The notes beneath the pieces were generated by a model that saw nothing but the letters and a program-made list of their open reading frames with translations, made no database searches and was not told where the DNA came from. Below are positions 54,656-64,000 of a DNA stretch of 64,000 bases, piece by piece; the stretch's first letter is position 1; every line of letters begins with the position of its first letter. A program made the position numbers and the translations under genes. This stretch comes from Candidatus Hartigia pinicola (GTDB taxonomy: Bacteria; Pseudomonadota; Gammaproteobacteria; Enterobacterales; Enterobacteriaceae), in contig CP048208.1 in the NCBI GenBank assembly GCA_020541205.1, positions 1,054,001-1,118,000 on the forward strand, given 5' to 3'.

Positions 54656-55639
54656 ATGCAATATCTTGCTGAACTAGTTAAAAAAGCAAAAGAAGCTATT
54701 AAAAAAACTCAAGATGTGGCTATGTTAGAATCAATTCGTGTTGAATATTTAGGTAAAAATAGTCACTTTACACAACAAATGAAAATGTTGTGTAATCTGC
54801 CAAAAAATGAACGTCCAGCATATGGAGTTATAATAAACAAAGCGAAAATGGAAGTGCACCATGCATTGAACAACCGTAAAAATATTATACAAGCTGTAAC
54901 AATAAATACACGTTTATTATCAGAGAAGCTTGACATTTCATTACCTGGACGTCGTATGGAAAATGGTGGATTACATCCAATTACGCGAACAATGCAACGC
55001 ATGGAAAATTTTTTTTGTAACTTAGGATTTAACGTTGAAACAGGTCCTGAAATTGAAAATGACTATCATAACTTTGATGCATTAAATATTCCTCCTCATC
55101 ATCCTGCTCGTACGGATCATGACACTTTCTGGTTTGATGATCAACGTCTACTCCGAACTCAAACTTCAGCAGTGCAAATCCGTATCATGAAGGAACAACT
55201 GCCGCCAATCCGTATTATTACATCAGGTCGTGTATACCGTAACGATTATGATAAGACTCATTCACCCATGTTTCACCAAACAGAAGGTTTAATTATTGAT
55301 GAGCACATTAGTTTTACTCACCTGAAAAGCATACTACATGATTTCCTAAGATTTTTTTTTGAGGAAACAGTACAGGTTCGTTTTCGTCCTTCTTATTTTC
55401 CATTTACAGAACCTTCTGCAGAAGTTGATGTTATGGATAAAGATGGTAAGTGGTTAGAAATATTAGGCTGTGGTATGGTACATCCAAATGTACTTAGAAA
55501 TATGGGTATTCACTTAGAACTTTATTCAGGCTTTGCGTTCGGAATTGGAATAGAACGTCTAACAATGTTACGCTACGGTGTTTCTGATTTACGTGCATTC
55601 TTTAAAAATGACCTTCGTTTTCTTAAACAGTTTAAATAA
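54656..55639 (+). CDS. pheS: Phenylalanyl-tRNA synthetase alpha subunit
   Basis: Catalytic subunit of the alpha2-beta2 enzyme that charges tRNA-Phe. 327 residues, equal to E. coli. The N-terminal coiled coil (1-85) binds tRNA; class II motifs are [17 protein letters not shown] (motif 1 region), [53 protein letters not shown] (motif 2) and [17 protein letters not shown] (motif 3). Conserved FEE and [15 protein letters not shown] support normal activity. Shine-Dalgarno AAAGAGGC precedes the ATG. Its stop codon overlaps the first possible pheT start (TAATG). Confidence 0.98.
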   Translation: MQYLAELVKKAKEAIKKTQDVAMLESIRVEYLGKNSHFTQQMKMLCNLPKNERPAYGVIINKAKMEVHHALNNRKNIIQAVTINTRLLSEKLDISLPGRRMENGGLHPITRTMQRMENFFCNLGFNVETGPEIENDYHNFDALNIPPHHPARTDHDTFWFDDQRLLRTQTSAVQIRIMKEQLPPIRIITSGRVYRNDYDKTHSPMFHQTEGLIIDEHISFTHLKSILHDFLRFFFEETVQVRFRPSYFPFTEPSAEVDVMDKDGKWLEILGCGMVHPNVLRNMGIHLELYSGFAFGIGIERLTMLRYGVSDLRAFFKNDLRFLKQFK

Positions 55640-55653
55640 TGTGGAATTCTTTC

Positions 55654-58044
55654 ATGAAATTTAGTGAACTCTGGTTACGAGAATGGGTAAATTTAACGAT
55701 TAGCAGTGAAAAATTAGCTAATCAAATTACGATGACGGGTTTAGAAATTGATGATATTACATCAGTATCTGAACAATTTGATGGTGTTATTATTGGTCAA
55801 ATTGTCGAATGTAAGCAACACCCTGATGCTGATCGATTGCATATAACAAAAATAAATATTGGTAATAATCATGTGTTAGATATTGTCTGCGGAGCACAAA
55901 ACTGCCGTCAAGGTTTAAAAGTTGCTGTTGCCACTATTGGTTCGATGCTTCCAAATAATTTTAAAATAAAAAAGGTAAAACTACGCGGAAAACTATCCGA
56001 AGGTATGCTATGTGCTTATTCTGAGCTAGGTATTGCTTCTGATACATACAACAGTATTATTGAGCTACCATTAGATGCACCAATTGGTACTAATTTACGT
56101 CAATATTTAACACTTGACGATAATATAATTGAAATCAGTATTACAGCAAATCGTGCTGATTGTTTAAGTATTCTCGGTATTGCACGTGAAGTAGCAGTTA
56201 TCAATAAACATAATCTAAATGAACCCTTGATCAATAAAATCATACCAACAATAGCTGATTCATTCCCTATCCGAATTGAAGTACCAGAAGCATGTCCACG
56301 CTTTCTTAGTAGAGTAATTAAAAATATTGATATATCTGTACCAACACCGATCTGGATGAAAGAAAAATTGCGTCGTAGTGGAATATCTTCAATTAATGCA
56401 GTTATTGATATTACTAACTACGTGTTGCTTGAATTAGGTCAACCTCAGAATGCCTATGATTTTGATTGCTTACATGGTGCTCTCATAATTCGTATGGCAA
56501 AAAAAAATGAGAAACTAGTTTTATTAGATAGTCGCGAACTTATTCTTGAATCTGATACGTTAGTTATCTCAGATGAAAAAAAGACACTTGGAATTGCAGG
56601 TATTTGCAATGGTAAATACTCTCAAGTGAGTAGTCAAACAAAAAATATTCTTTTAGAATGTGCGTTTTTCAATCCTTTATCAATTACTGGTAGAGCTCGT
56701 TACTACGGATTACAGAATAATGCATCTTATCGTTTTGAACGTGGTGTTGACTTTAAGTTACAATTTAAAGCTATTGAACGTGCAACTCAATTAATTTTTG
56801 ATATCTGTGGTGGTTATGTTGGTAAAATTCTTGATATAACTAATTCTGAATATCTTCCTCAATCTGCTCATGTTGTTCTTACTCGTAATAAACTTGATCG
56901 TTTGATTGGTTATGTTATTGATAATAGTACGGTTACTGATATTTTGATACGCTTAGGTTTTAAAGTGGATATGAAACAAGCCTATTGGAATGTGATTGTA
57001 CCAAGTTGGCGTTTTGATATACAAATTGAAGAAGATTTAATCGAAGAAGTAACACGCGTTTATGGTTATGATAATATTCCAAATGTATCATTACATGCTA
57101 ATTTAATTATAATTGAGCCAAAAGAAAACCAGTTACCACTGAGTCGTGTAAAAGCGCAGTTAGTTGATCGTGGTTATCATGAAATAATTACTTATAGTTT
57201 TGTTGACCAAAAAATACAAGGACTGATTCATCCAGGACAAAAAGTTTTAACATTAACTAATCCAATTTCTGTAGATATGTCAGTTATGCGTATATCACTT
57301 TTAACAGGTCTTTTAACCACCGTTCTTTATAATCAGAAACGTCAGCAAAATAGAATTCGTTTATTTGAGAGTGGTTTAAGCTTTATTCCTGATCATCAAT
57401 CAGAATATCAAATACATCAAAAAGCTGTTTTAGCAGGTGTGATTACTGGATATAAATATGCAGATCATTGGTCTTTAGATAAGCAGATTGTAGATTTCTT
57501 TGATTTAAAAGGCGATCTCGAAGCTATTTTAGAATTAACAGGAAAACTAACACAAATTACATTTAGACCTATAATCCATTCCGCTTTACATCCTGGACAA
57601 AGTGCTGGAGTTTATCTTGATAATGAACATATTGGTATTATTGGTGTCATTCATCCAAATTTAGAACATAAACTTAATTTAAACGGACGAGCTATTGTAT
57701 TTGAGATTTCTTCTGACGCAATAAAAAACCGTAAAATCCCTTATGCTAAAGAAATTTCACGCTATCCATCAAACCGCCGTGACATTTCTATTATTGTACC
57801 TCAGAATGTTTCCGCTGCAGATGTTGTGGCGGAGTGTAAAAAAATTAGCATCAATCATATAGTTGGCATAAACTTATTCGATGTGTATTGTGGGAAAGAA
57901 ATAGCTAACGGTTATAAAAGTCTTGCTATCAGTCTTTTCTTCCAAGATATGCGATGTACTATGGAAGAAAAAGATATAAAAACTACTATTGATCTGTGTG
58001 TTGCTGCATTACAAAAGCGATTCTCAGCCTCTTTGAGGGACTAA
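55654..58044 (+). CDS. pheT: Phenylalanyl-tRNA synthetase beta subunit
   Basis: Large subunit with tRNA-binding and editing modules. Start at 55654 ([14 protein letters not shown]) aligns with E. coli; an ATG at 55639, overlapping the pheS stop, adds only five residues. 796 residues (E. coli 795). Order: EMAP-like OB fold (40-150, [15 protein letters not shown]), B3/B4 editing domain, B5 ([16 protein letters not shown]), inactive catalytic-like core ([23 protein letters not shown]) and C-terminal ferredoxin-fold anticodon-binding domain ([16 protein letters not shown]). Coupled to pheS and followed 4 bp later by ihfA. Confidence 0.98.
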   Translation: MKFSELWLREWVNLTISSEKLANQITMTGLEIDDITSVSEQFDGVIIGQIVECKQHPDADRLHITKINIGNNHVLDIVCGAQNCRQGLKVAVATIGSMLPNNFKIKKVKLRGKLSEGMLCAYSELGIASDTYNSIIELPLDAPIGTNLRQYLTLDDNIIEISITANRADCLSILGIAREVAVINKHNLNEPLINKIIPTIADSFPIRIEVPEACPRFLSRVIKNIDISVPTPIWMKEKLRRSGISSINAVIDITNYVLLELGQPQNAYDFDCLHGALIIRMAKKNEKLVLLDSRELILESDTLVISDEKKTLGIAGICNGKYSQVSSQTKNILLECAFFNPLSITGRARYYGLQNNASYRFERGVDFKLQFKAIERATQLIFDICGGYVGKILDITNSEYLPQSAHVVLTRNKLDRLIGYVIDNSTVTDILIRLGFKVDMKQAYWNVIVPSWRFDIQIEEDLIEEVTRVYGYDNIPNVSLHANLIIIEPKENQLPLSRVKAQLVDRGYHEIITYSFVDQKIQGLIHPGQKVLTLTNPISVDMSVMRISLLTGLLTTVLYNQKRQQNRIRLFESGLSFIPDHQSEYQIHQKAVLAGVITGYKYADHWSLDKQIVDFFDLKGDLEAILELTGKLTQITFRPIIHSALHPGQSAGVYLDNEHIGIIGVIHPNLEHKLNLNGRAIVFEISSDAIKNRKIPYAKEISRYPSNRRDISIIVPQNVSAADVVAECKKISINHIVGINLFDVYCGKEIANGYKSLAISLFFQDMRCTMEEKDIKTTIDLCVAALQKRFSASLRD

Positions 58045-58048
58045 AACT

Positions 58049-58348
58049 ATGGCGCTTACTAAAGCTGAAATATCAGAAAAAGTGTTTGAAAAACTTAGTA
58101 TCAGTAAACGTGATGCTAAAGATCTTGTAGAAACTTTTTTCGAAGAGGTTCGACACTCTTTAGAAAATGGTAAGCAAGTAAAATTATCTGGATTCGGTAA
58201 TTTTGATTTACGTAATAAAAATCAACGTCCAGGACGTAACCCGAAAACTGGGGAAGACATTCCTATTACCGCACGACGTGTTGTTACATTTCACCCTGGC
58301 CAGAAATTAAAAAACCGAATCGAAAAAGCGATACTGATAGAAGAATAA
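58049..58348 (+). CDS. ihfA: Integration host factor alpha subunit
   Basis: DNA-bending nucleoid protein, heterodimer with IhfB. 99 residues as in E. coli. [33 protein letters not shown] forms the dimer core and [29 protein letters not shown] the minor-groove beta-arm with its intercalating proline. It begins 4 bp after pheT with AGGGA Shine-Dalgarno inside the pheT end. Last gene of the operon; a strong terminator follows. The btuCED genes that follow in E. coli are absent. Keeping IHF in a prophage-free, reduced genome suggests a structural or replication role. Confidence 0.98.
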   Translation: MALTKAEISEKVFEKLSISKRDAKDLVETFFEEVRHSLENGKQVKLSGFGNFDLRNKNQRPGRNPKTGEDIPITARRVVTFHPGQKLKNRIEKAILIEE

Positions 58349-58359
58349 CAGATGTATAT

Positions 58360-58397
58360 AAAACCAAAAGACCTCTAAATCGGTCTTTTGGTTTTTT
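58360..58397 (+). terminator. ihfA operon terminator
   Basis: AAAACCAAAAGACC pairs perfectly with GGTCTTTTGGTTTT (14 bp) across an 8-nt loop, with the T run continuing two bases past the stem. Starts 12 nt after the ihfA stop. A classic bidirectional intrinsic terminator. Confidence 0.85.
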
Positions 58398-58522
58398 ATA
58401 ATTTAAAGAGTATTTCAATATAAATTAAACATATATTACTAATTTAATGATATCTTTTATGTTATAAAATTACCTTAAAATAATATGATTTAATAGAAAA
58501 GTGAATATTTATTAATTAAGTC

Positions 58523-58648
58523 TTCTCAATAGCATTGCAAGAAAAAACAGTATTGAGAGCCTAAATATTTGCATCAGATGCAAGTTAATTAAATGTAATA
58601 ATTGTCATGCAATATTTAATATTTTGATATATTTTTGTCATTATGACA
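58523..58648. other. Hairpin cluster after ihfA
   Basis: CTCAATA/TATTGAG (about 58523-58558), TTGCAT-CAG-ATGCAA (58569-58583) and TTGTCAT-T-ATGACAA (58634-58648) follow each other within 130 bp. Each is short; the grouping is the only unusual point. Confidence 0.3.
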
Positions 58649-59033
58649 ATTGAAAATAAAATCTAAAAATATAGCTGATTTTAAGGTGCTCATCCATTTA
58701 TTTAAGATATTATCGTTCAGATGAAGCATGTCCTTCACATTGTATGCATGTTGAAACGCAATAGAGCTTTTTTCTAGCACTTTATAGATTTTAAGTAATG
58801 ATATGTTTTATCAATATTTAATGCGTTTCTCTTTAATAGTTACATATGACTTAATGAATTTAGCATAATCATTATGAATCTAAAAAATTATTAAATCTTT
58901 TTTTTGTGAAATAGTTACATGATAAATGTTATAATAAAAAATGCTGACAAATATTCAAACACTTCTCAGAATTATTGAACAATTCAGAAATATTTTGAGT
59001 TAACCTATTATAATTTAATGATTTTATTCTTAG

Positions 59034-59079
59034 TAATAACATTGAGAACATAAAGTACATTATGTTCTCAATGTTATTA
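59034..59079. repeat. Perfect 20-bp inverted repeat with 6-nt loop
   Basis: TAATAACATTGAGAACATAA, loop AGTACA, TTATGTTCTCAATGTTATTA. A G-T pair and two more A-T pairs extend it to about 23 bp. Isolated from genes. The right arm ends U-rich (GTTATTATTATAC), so terminator activity on plus is conceivable. Confidence 0.85.
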
Positions 59080-59936
59080 TTATACTAACAATATCATAAT
59101 TAATTATCTGACAGTATTTCAATTTATAATAATAATATATGAAATATATTACAAGTATCAACAATGAGCATGTCTCATATCAAACTTCCAGTGTTTACTA
59201 TATTTTTAAGGAAATTATTTTTATCTACTAAATATATATCATTTAATATTAAACTTTTTCATTATATCATAACCGTTTTACGAACTACATTAAGTATCTG
59301 AATGTTTTAAAATCAATCACAAAGGAAATGTTAGCATTCTGATTACAACTGAAACAGATCTTACTAATTATTTTTAAAGGTGACATTAGAGTGTGTGCTT
59401 TTTTTTAATATTTTTAAAATGATAAAATAATAACATTGCATACACTTCTTTAAAAGAATTACTAAAAAGCTATGCTCCTAATAACTCACTGACTGAATAT
59501 GCAGTGATACATAAAATGTTTGATAAATATAAAATTTATTAGCACATATGTATGTTCAGTAAATACAAACTAAGAATTTAATGTATTAAAATATTTTGAT
59601 CAACGTTAATTAATATTTCATTTTATTATTCATACTTTAATTTTATATATAATGTTACAATGAAGACTTATTTCATTAATATTCTCTCGATTTTATATAC
59701 ATAGCGTCATAAAACAGCACACACAATAATTGACCCTCAACAACAATTTATGCTTATGCAAAAAATAATCTTTTTTATACTCGATATAAGTTAAAAAACT
59801 TTTTTCAAATCAACTTTTTACCTATTAAAATATACATATTTTAGTAAACTTTACTTACTTAAAAGCGTACAATATACTTAAATATAATATTATTTTTTAA
59901 GAAATTTATAATTTATAGATGATATAATATTTTGAT

Positions 59937-59959
59937 AGATAATACATGATGTATTATCT
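59937..59959. repeat. 23-bp palindrome
   Basis: AGATAATACAT, G, ATGTATTATCT: 11 perfect pairs about a single central base. Isolated. Confidence 0.6.
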
Positions 59960-60340
59960 TATGTGTTTACTTAGGGATGATATTAAAGAAAATTATTGGT
60001 AATTAACTATGATACATATTTTAAAAGAGTTATAAAACTCATTAATTATTTAAAAATTTACTCTGTTAAAATCTAATTTTTATATCTTACTTATTTTATA
60101 AGACATTCTATACACTAACAATTAAGAGACCTAATAAAATAGATAAAATAGAAAGTTAGCATATATTAAAATATTTAGTGTGATTAAAAAATATTTTTAG
60201 TTAATGTAAAAACAATAAAATTCTGCTAGAATAATTTAAAGTCATCTTTTTAAACTAGATTGTCTCATTATCTAATTAACAATTTGAAAATCAATAATAA
60301 AACTTTTCTGTATCAAGAGTTATTATAATAATGAAGCTGC

Positions 60341-60376
60341 AATAATTATAAAATTGATTGCAATTTTATAATTATT
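60341..60376. repeat. Perfect 16-bp inverted repeat with 4-nt loop
   Basis: AATAATTATAAAATTG, loop ATTG, CAATTTTATAATTATT, followed by TTAT. Nearly all A/T, but perfect over 16 pairs. Terminator-like on the plus strand. Confidence 0.7.
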
Positions 60377-63300
60377 TTATAACACATGCAACAAAAACCA
60401 TTTGAGATAGTGATGAAAATAATTTGTTAAACTAATAAATAGTTACTGATATATAAATACTGCGTATTTTAATTATAATTTACGCTTTACTATTAATCAT
60501 CACAACTAGTCAAAATAATATTAACACTTCTTTTTATAACAACACGTAAGTTATATAAATTTATGCTTATTCATAACACATAATATCCCTGACTAGAGTT
60601 GAAATAATCTGTATATCACTATTTCATTGTTTTTCTATTAATAATAAAATACAAAAAATCAGTCTACTCGTTGTTTTATATAACGTTTAAAATGTTTAAT
60701 ATTGATATATTATACAATGCTAAAATAAATAACATGAGTATTTATACTAAAATCTTATATTAAAAATAATGTAATTAAATTTAAAGAAAATTTTGAAGCA
60801 CTTTCTTGATATTAAAAGTTACACATTTAGTTTATTTTGTTAGCTTTAACAAATTCTGAAATATCTTTTAGAGGAAAATTTTCTATTACTTTAAAAATTA
60901 AAATCATATGATTAATTCATATTAAAACTATTATATAATTACTTTATCCAACAGTCAATAGATACATTAATATTTCTTTGTATTGTAAATTATTGATAAT
61001 TTTTATTATACAGCATAATTAAATATACTATAAAAATCTGTAATTTAATCGACGAAGATAGATCTGTGATCTTTACATGTTTAACATTATCAATATATAA
61101 TTGTTATATTTTTTATTTTTTAGACATGTACCTTTCATGGCAAACTGAAAATTTTTACAAAAATCATTATATTCTAATAGGTAAGTGTTGTTTTTAAAAT
61201 CTAGTTACTATTTTATTAAAAAACTCACATAGGGATAAAAACAAGAGAATATAATAATTCTTTTATTTCTTATTTTGAGAATTGTATAAAGTGCACTATT
61301 TTTAAATGAATAGTTCTATAAGTGTATGTTACTTATGTCGTCTTTTAAATTTTATTTATTTTTAGATCATTAAATTGATCCTAGCTTTTATAGGAAAGTG
61401 ACGTTACTAGATACTGTATCTTTATAAAATGACATTATAATTATTAATATTATAAATTAATATTTTAAATACACCACTAAATAATTAGAGATAATATAGC
61501 TTATATTGTGTTATGTATAAGGAAAATTTTCAATAGAATAAAATACAACTTTACTTTTACGTTTATTTTATTTCTTAAGAAATGATAAAAGATGACCTAT
61601 CATTCCATGAAGAAAAATAAAGAATTTGTTTTCATCTATTATTTTATTTTACTAAAATTAGTACATACTATAACTGCATATATCTACAAAAATTAAAGTG
61701 TTAATATAAATTATAATTCAAATATTTAATTTAAACAATAATATATACTTTAAAATATATTTTTTGATTACTACATATAAATACAATTTATTTAAATATA
61801 ATTAAATATTTAGACTTTTCCTAAGTATGCACTACATCTTACTTATTAGCATTTAATGTAATTTAACAATCAAATAATATTTAAATTATATTAGTGATTC
61901 AAGAAAGTTGTATTATTTGAATGTTGTCTTGCATCTAATCGCCAAATGCAATGATATACTATATAAGAATATTTCTTAAGTTAATATTATAATATTATTT
62001 ATTTCATGATCACTAGAAAATAGTTTTATTTTATAGTTGAATAAAGACTTAAACGAAACACTAAAACAATAGAATTTTTATTCTGTTATAATTAAGATCA
62101 GAAGGACATGTAACGAATATTTTTCAATAAACGAAATTCTGGTAATCATTTTTAATATTAATTTCTCTTTAGTTAAAAATTCATACTTTACAAATATTTA
62201 ATAAAAATATATAGTAAGAATGATAAAGCTTACTACAAACTTTGTAGACTTTTATTTTTTATATTAATCGGAAACCTATAAAATCATTATAAATTTTGAT
62301 CTTATGTTAAATACTTTACTAGTTGGTTATATAATTTTTTTATACTGTTATTATATGATATATTTTATAAAAAAATAAAAGTTTTATCAGATAGAATCTA
62401 CCTAACAAGCTGTTGATATTCTTTTATACAGATCACTGTGTATTTGATAGCCATTAAATAATAATTTAAATTAACTGATAATCAATGCAATATTAATTAA
62501 CGTATTATAAAAAAAATAAGAACAATAATCTAACTGGAAATACTATCAGTGTATTACTCTCAGTTAATATTTAAATATATAAAATTTGTCAACATTCAAA
62601 CATAACCAGTGATCTCATAACGATATAACATTGGTAAATCAATCTGAATCGATTACTTTATTCATACTATAATTTTAAAAAATAAATTTCTCTCAACATT
62701 AAGAATGATGTCATCAAAATAATTTTATGATTGTTGAAAATACTAATTAGTATGTGCTATTCTAATAACATGTATAATTATAGTAAATAAAATTCGCTCT
62801 TTAAACATTTATTTTATAATATATAAATATATTTAAATTATACTTGTAAATCAATTTTTTGTATTTCATCTTATTACTTTAATTTAATAAAAATTAAACT
62901 TTTCTAAAGCTTTATTGATCTAGATGTATATTAACTAGATTTTTCTCAAGAGAACGATATTCTTAAATTTTAGTTTAGTATATGCAATAAAGTATCTATT
63001 ATATATACAAAATTAACATTGTTAGATTTATATAAATATTTTAACACCTAAAACTAAAAATTTATTTAGTATCTCTTGTATAAAATAAAAGAAGAATCCA
63101 TGCTATAGTGATAAAGGAAAAAATATTCAAATGTTATCTAGTGATAATCAGTATAAACTTGATAAGTTAATTCTTAATATTATATTACAAATTTAACATT
63201 TATTACTTTTTGTTATTTCAATAATTTTTTAATATATCGTAATGTATTATTCGAAAATATTTCATATATAATCAGTCTTTGCTAAGAAAATATTTAAATT

Positions 63301-64000
63301 TATAAACATAATAATATATTATCTAATAAAAATCAAAAAGTTATTATAATGATATAAATTAAGAAAGATTTTTTAAAAAATAAAATATTTGTTATTTAGT
63401 TAAATAAATACATACGATATTAGAAAATAGTATATATGCATTATTTTATATTAAGGTGCATTCCTATAAACTAGATTTCGAGTAGCATATACGTTCTAAT
63501 CATTTTTCGAGTACAGTAATATATACCACTACTTAAAATTTTAAAAACTGTCTAACAAAGAATTGAATATATTAAAACAACTTTTAAATATAGTTTCACT
63601 CAGTATGTGAAAAGAGAGTGCAATACTAAAAACAACTTTAATCTATAATTAATGAGGAGAAAATTCAAGATACAAATACATCGTGTAAAAAAAGTTAATA
63701 ATATAATTAAAAATTTCTAGGATAAAATAACGTATCTTGATAGAGAGATAAAGTATCCGAAATGTTATTACAAAAATAAAAATAATATTTTATAGCATAG
63801 ATATTGTGACAAATAGAAAGTTTTAAAAACATATTTAGGATATATTACAAATATCTTAACAGATAATATTTATTAGATGAAGTATTTTAAAAACATATAT
63901 TATCAATATACCATTAAAATTATTGAGATAACAAAAAATATTTTATATTGTTATATGTAACATCCAAGTATTTGTGAATCAACAATATATTGATATGATT

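Larger units (their letters stand above)
58349..64000. other. 5.6-kb desert at the right edge
   Basis: No gene, tRNA or mobile element seen after the ihfA terminator. Contains a group of small hairpins at 58523-58648 and long perfect hairpins at 59034-59079, 59937-59959 and 60341-60376. From 60.4 to 64 kb nothing stands out apart from AT-rich simple sequence. Confidence 0.55.

Noticed and set aside
62795-62810. CGCTCTTTAAACATTT resembles the boxA antiterminator of rRNA leaders
   Set aside because: No boxB, promoter or 16S sequence follows within 1.2 kb; a short match is expected by chance in AT-rich DNA.

Overview
This window looks like part of the chromosome of a host-restricted gammaproteobacterial endosymbiont of the Enterobacterales, in an intermediate to advanced stage of genome decay. 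Every recognisable protein aligns from end to end with an Escherichia coli-type orthologue, usually at nearly the same length. The 27 protein genes and 5 tRNAs cover only about 46 percent of the 64 kb. The rest is extremely AT-rich non-coding DNA in blocks of up to 5.7 kb. I see no prophage, CRISPR array, intact insertion sequence, toxin system or biosynthetic cluster. A Serratia symbiotica-like or Sodalis/Arsenophonus-like insect symbiont is plausible, but the sequence alone does not decide the species.

Layout. 0.6-8.7 kb: nrdB-nrdA and ubiG on the minus strand, gyrA divergent on plus. 8.7-22 kb: a desert containing only rraB and a yggT-family membrane gene. 22-26.5 kb: tRNA-Thr, tRNA-Gly and tRNA-Tyr (minus), coaA (plus), birA and murB (minus). 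28-33 kb: clpB and an interrupted rluD (minus), bamD (plus). 35-38.4 kb: alaS-csrA. 41.8-45.4 kb: ffh, rpsP-rimM-trmD-rplS. 46-48 kb: gshA, tRNA-Arg and tRNA-Ser (minus). 49.5-58.4 kb: thrS-infC, rpmI-rplT, pheM remnant-pheS-pheT-ihfA. 58.4-64 kb: desert.

What the genes do together. The retained set is information processing (four aminoacyl-tRNA synthetase subunits, IF3, L19, L20, L35, S16, RimM, TrmD, RluD, SRP54), DNA supply and topology (NrdAB, GyrA, IHF-alpha), protein quality control (ClpB), envelope maintenance (MurB, BamD, YggT), cofactors (CoaA, BirA, UbiG, GshA) and two RNA-level regulators (CsrA, RraB).

Most interesting points. Several classic autoregulatory devices seem to survive or decay visibly: a hairpin before thrS whose loop resembles the tRNA-Thr anticodon loop, the AUU start of infC, a pheM attenuator peptide whose start codon has become ATA, and a sigma-32-type promoter before clpB. 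rluD is frameshifted at a run of nine A, a classic candidate for rescue by polymerase slippage. The clpB-to-murB junction matches recombination between two rRNA operons followed by loss of the rRNA genes. The infC-rpmI operon has been split by 1.7 kb. Several long perfect hairpins and one possible small-RNA-like element stand out in the deserts. I did not find an evident new multigene system.
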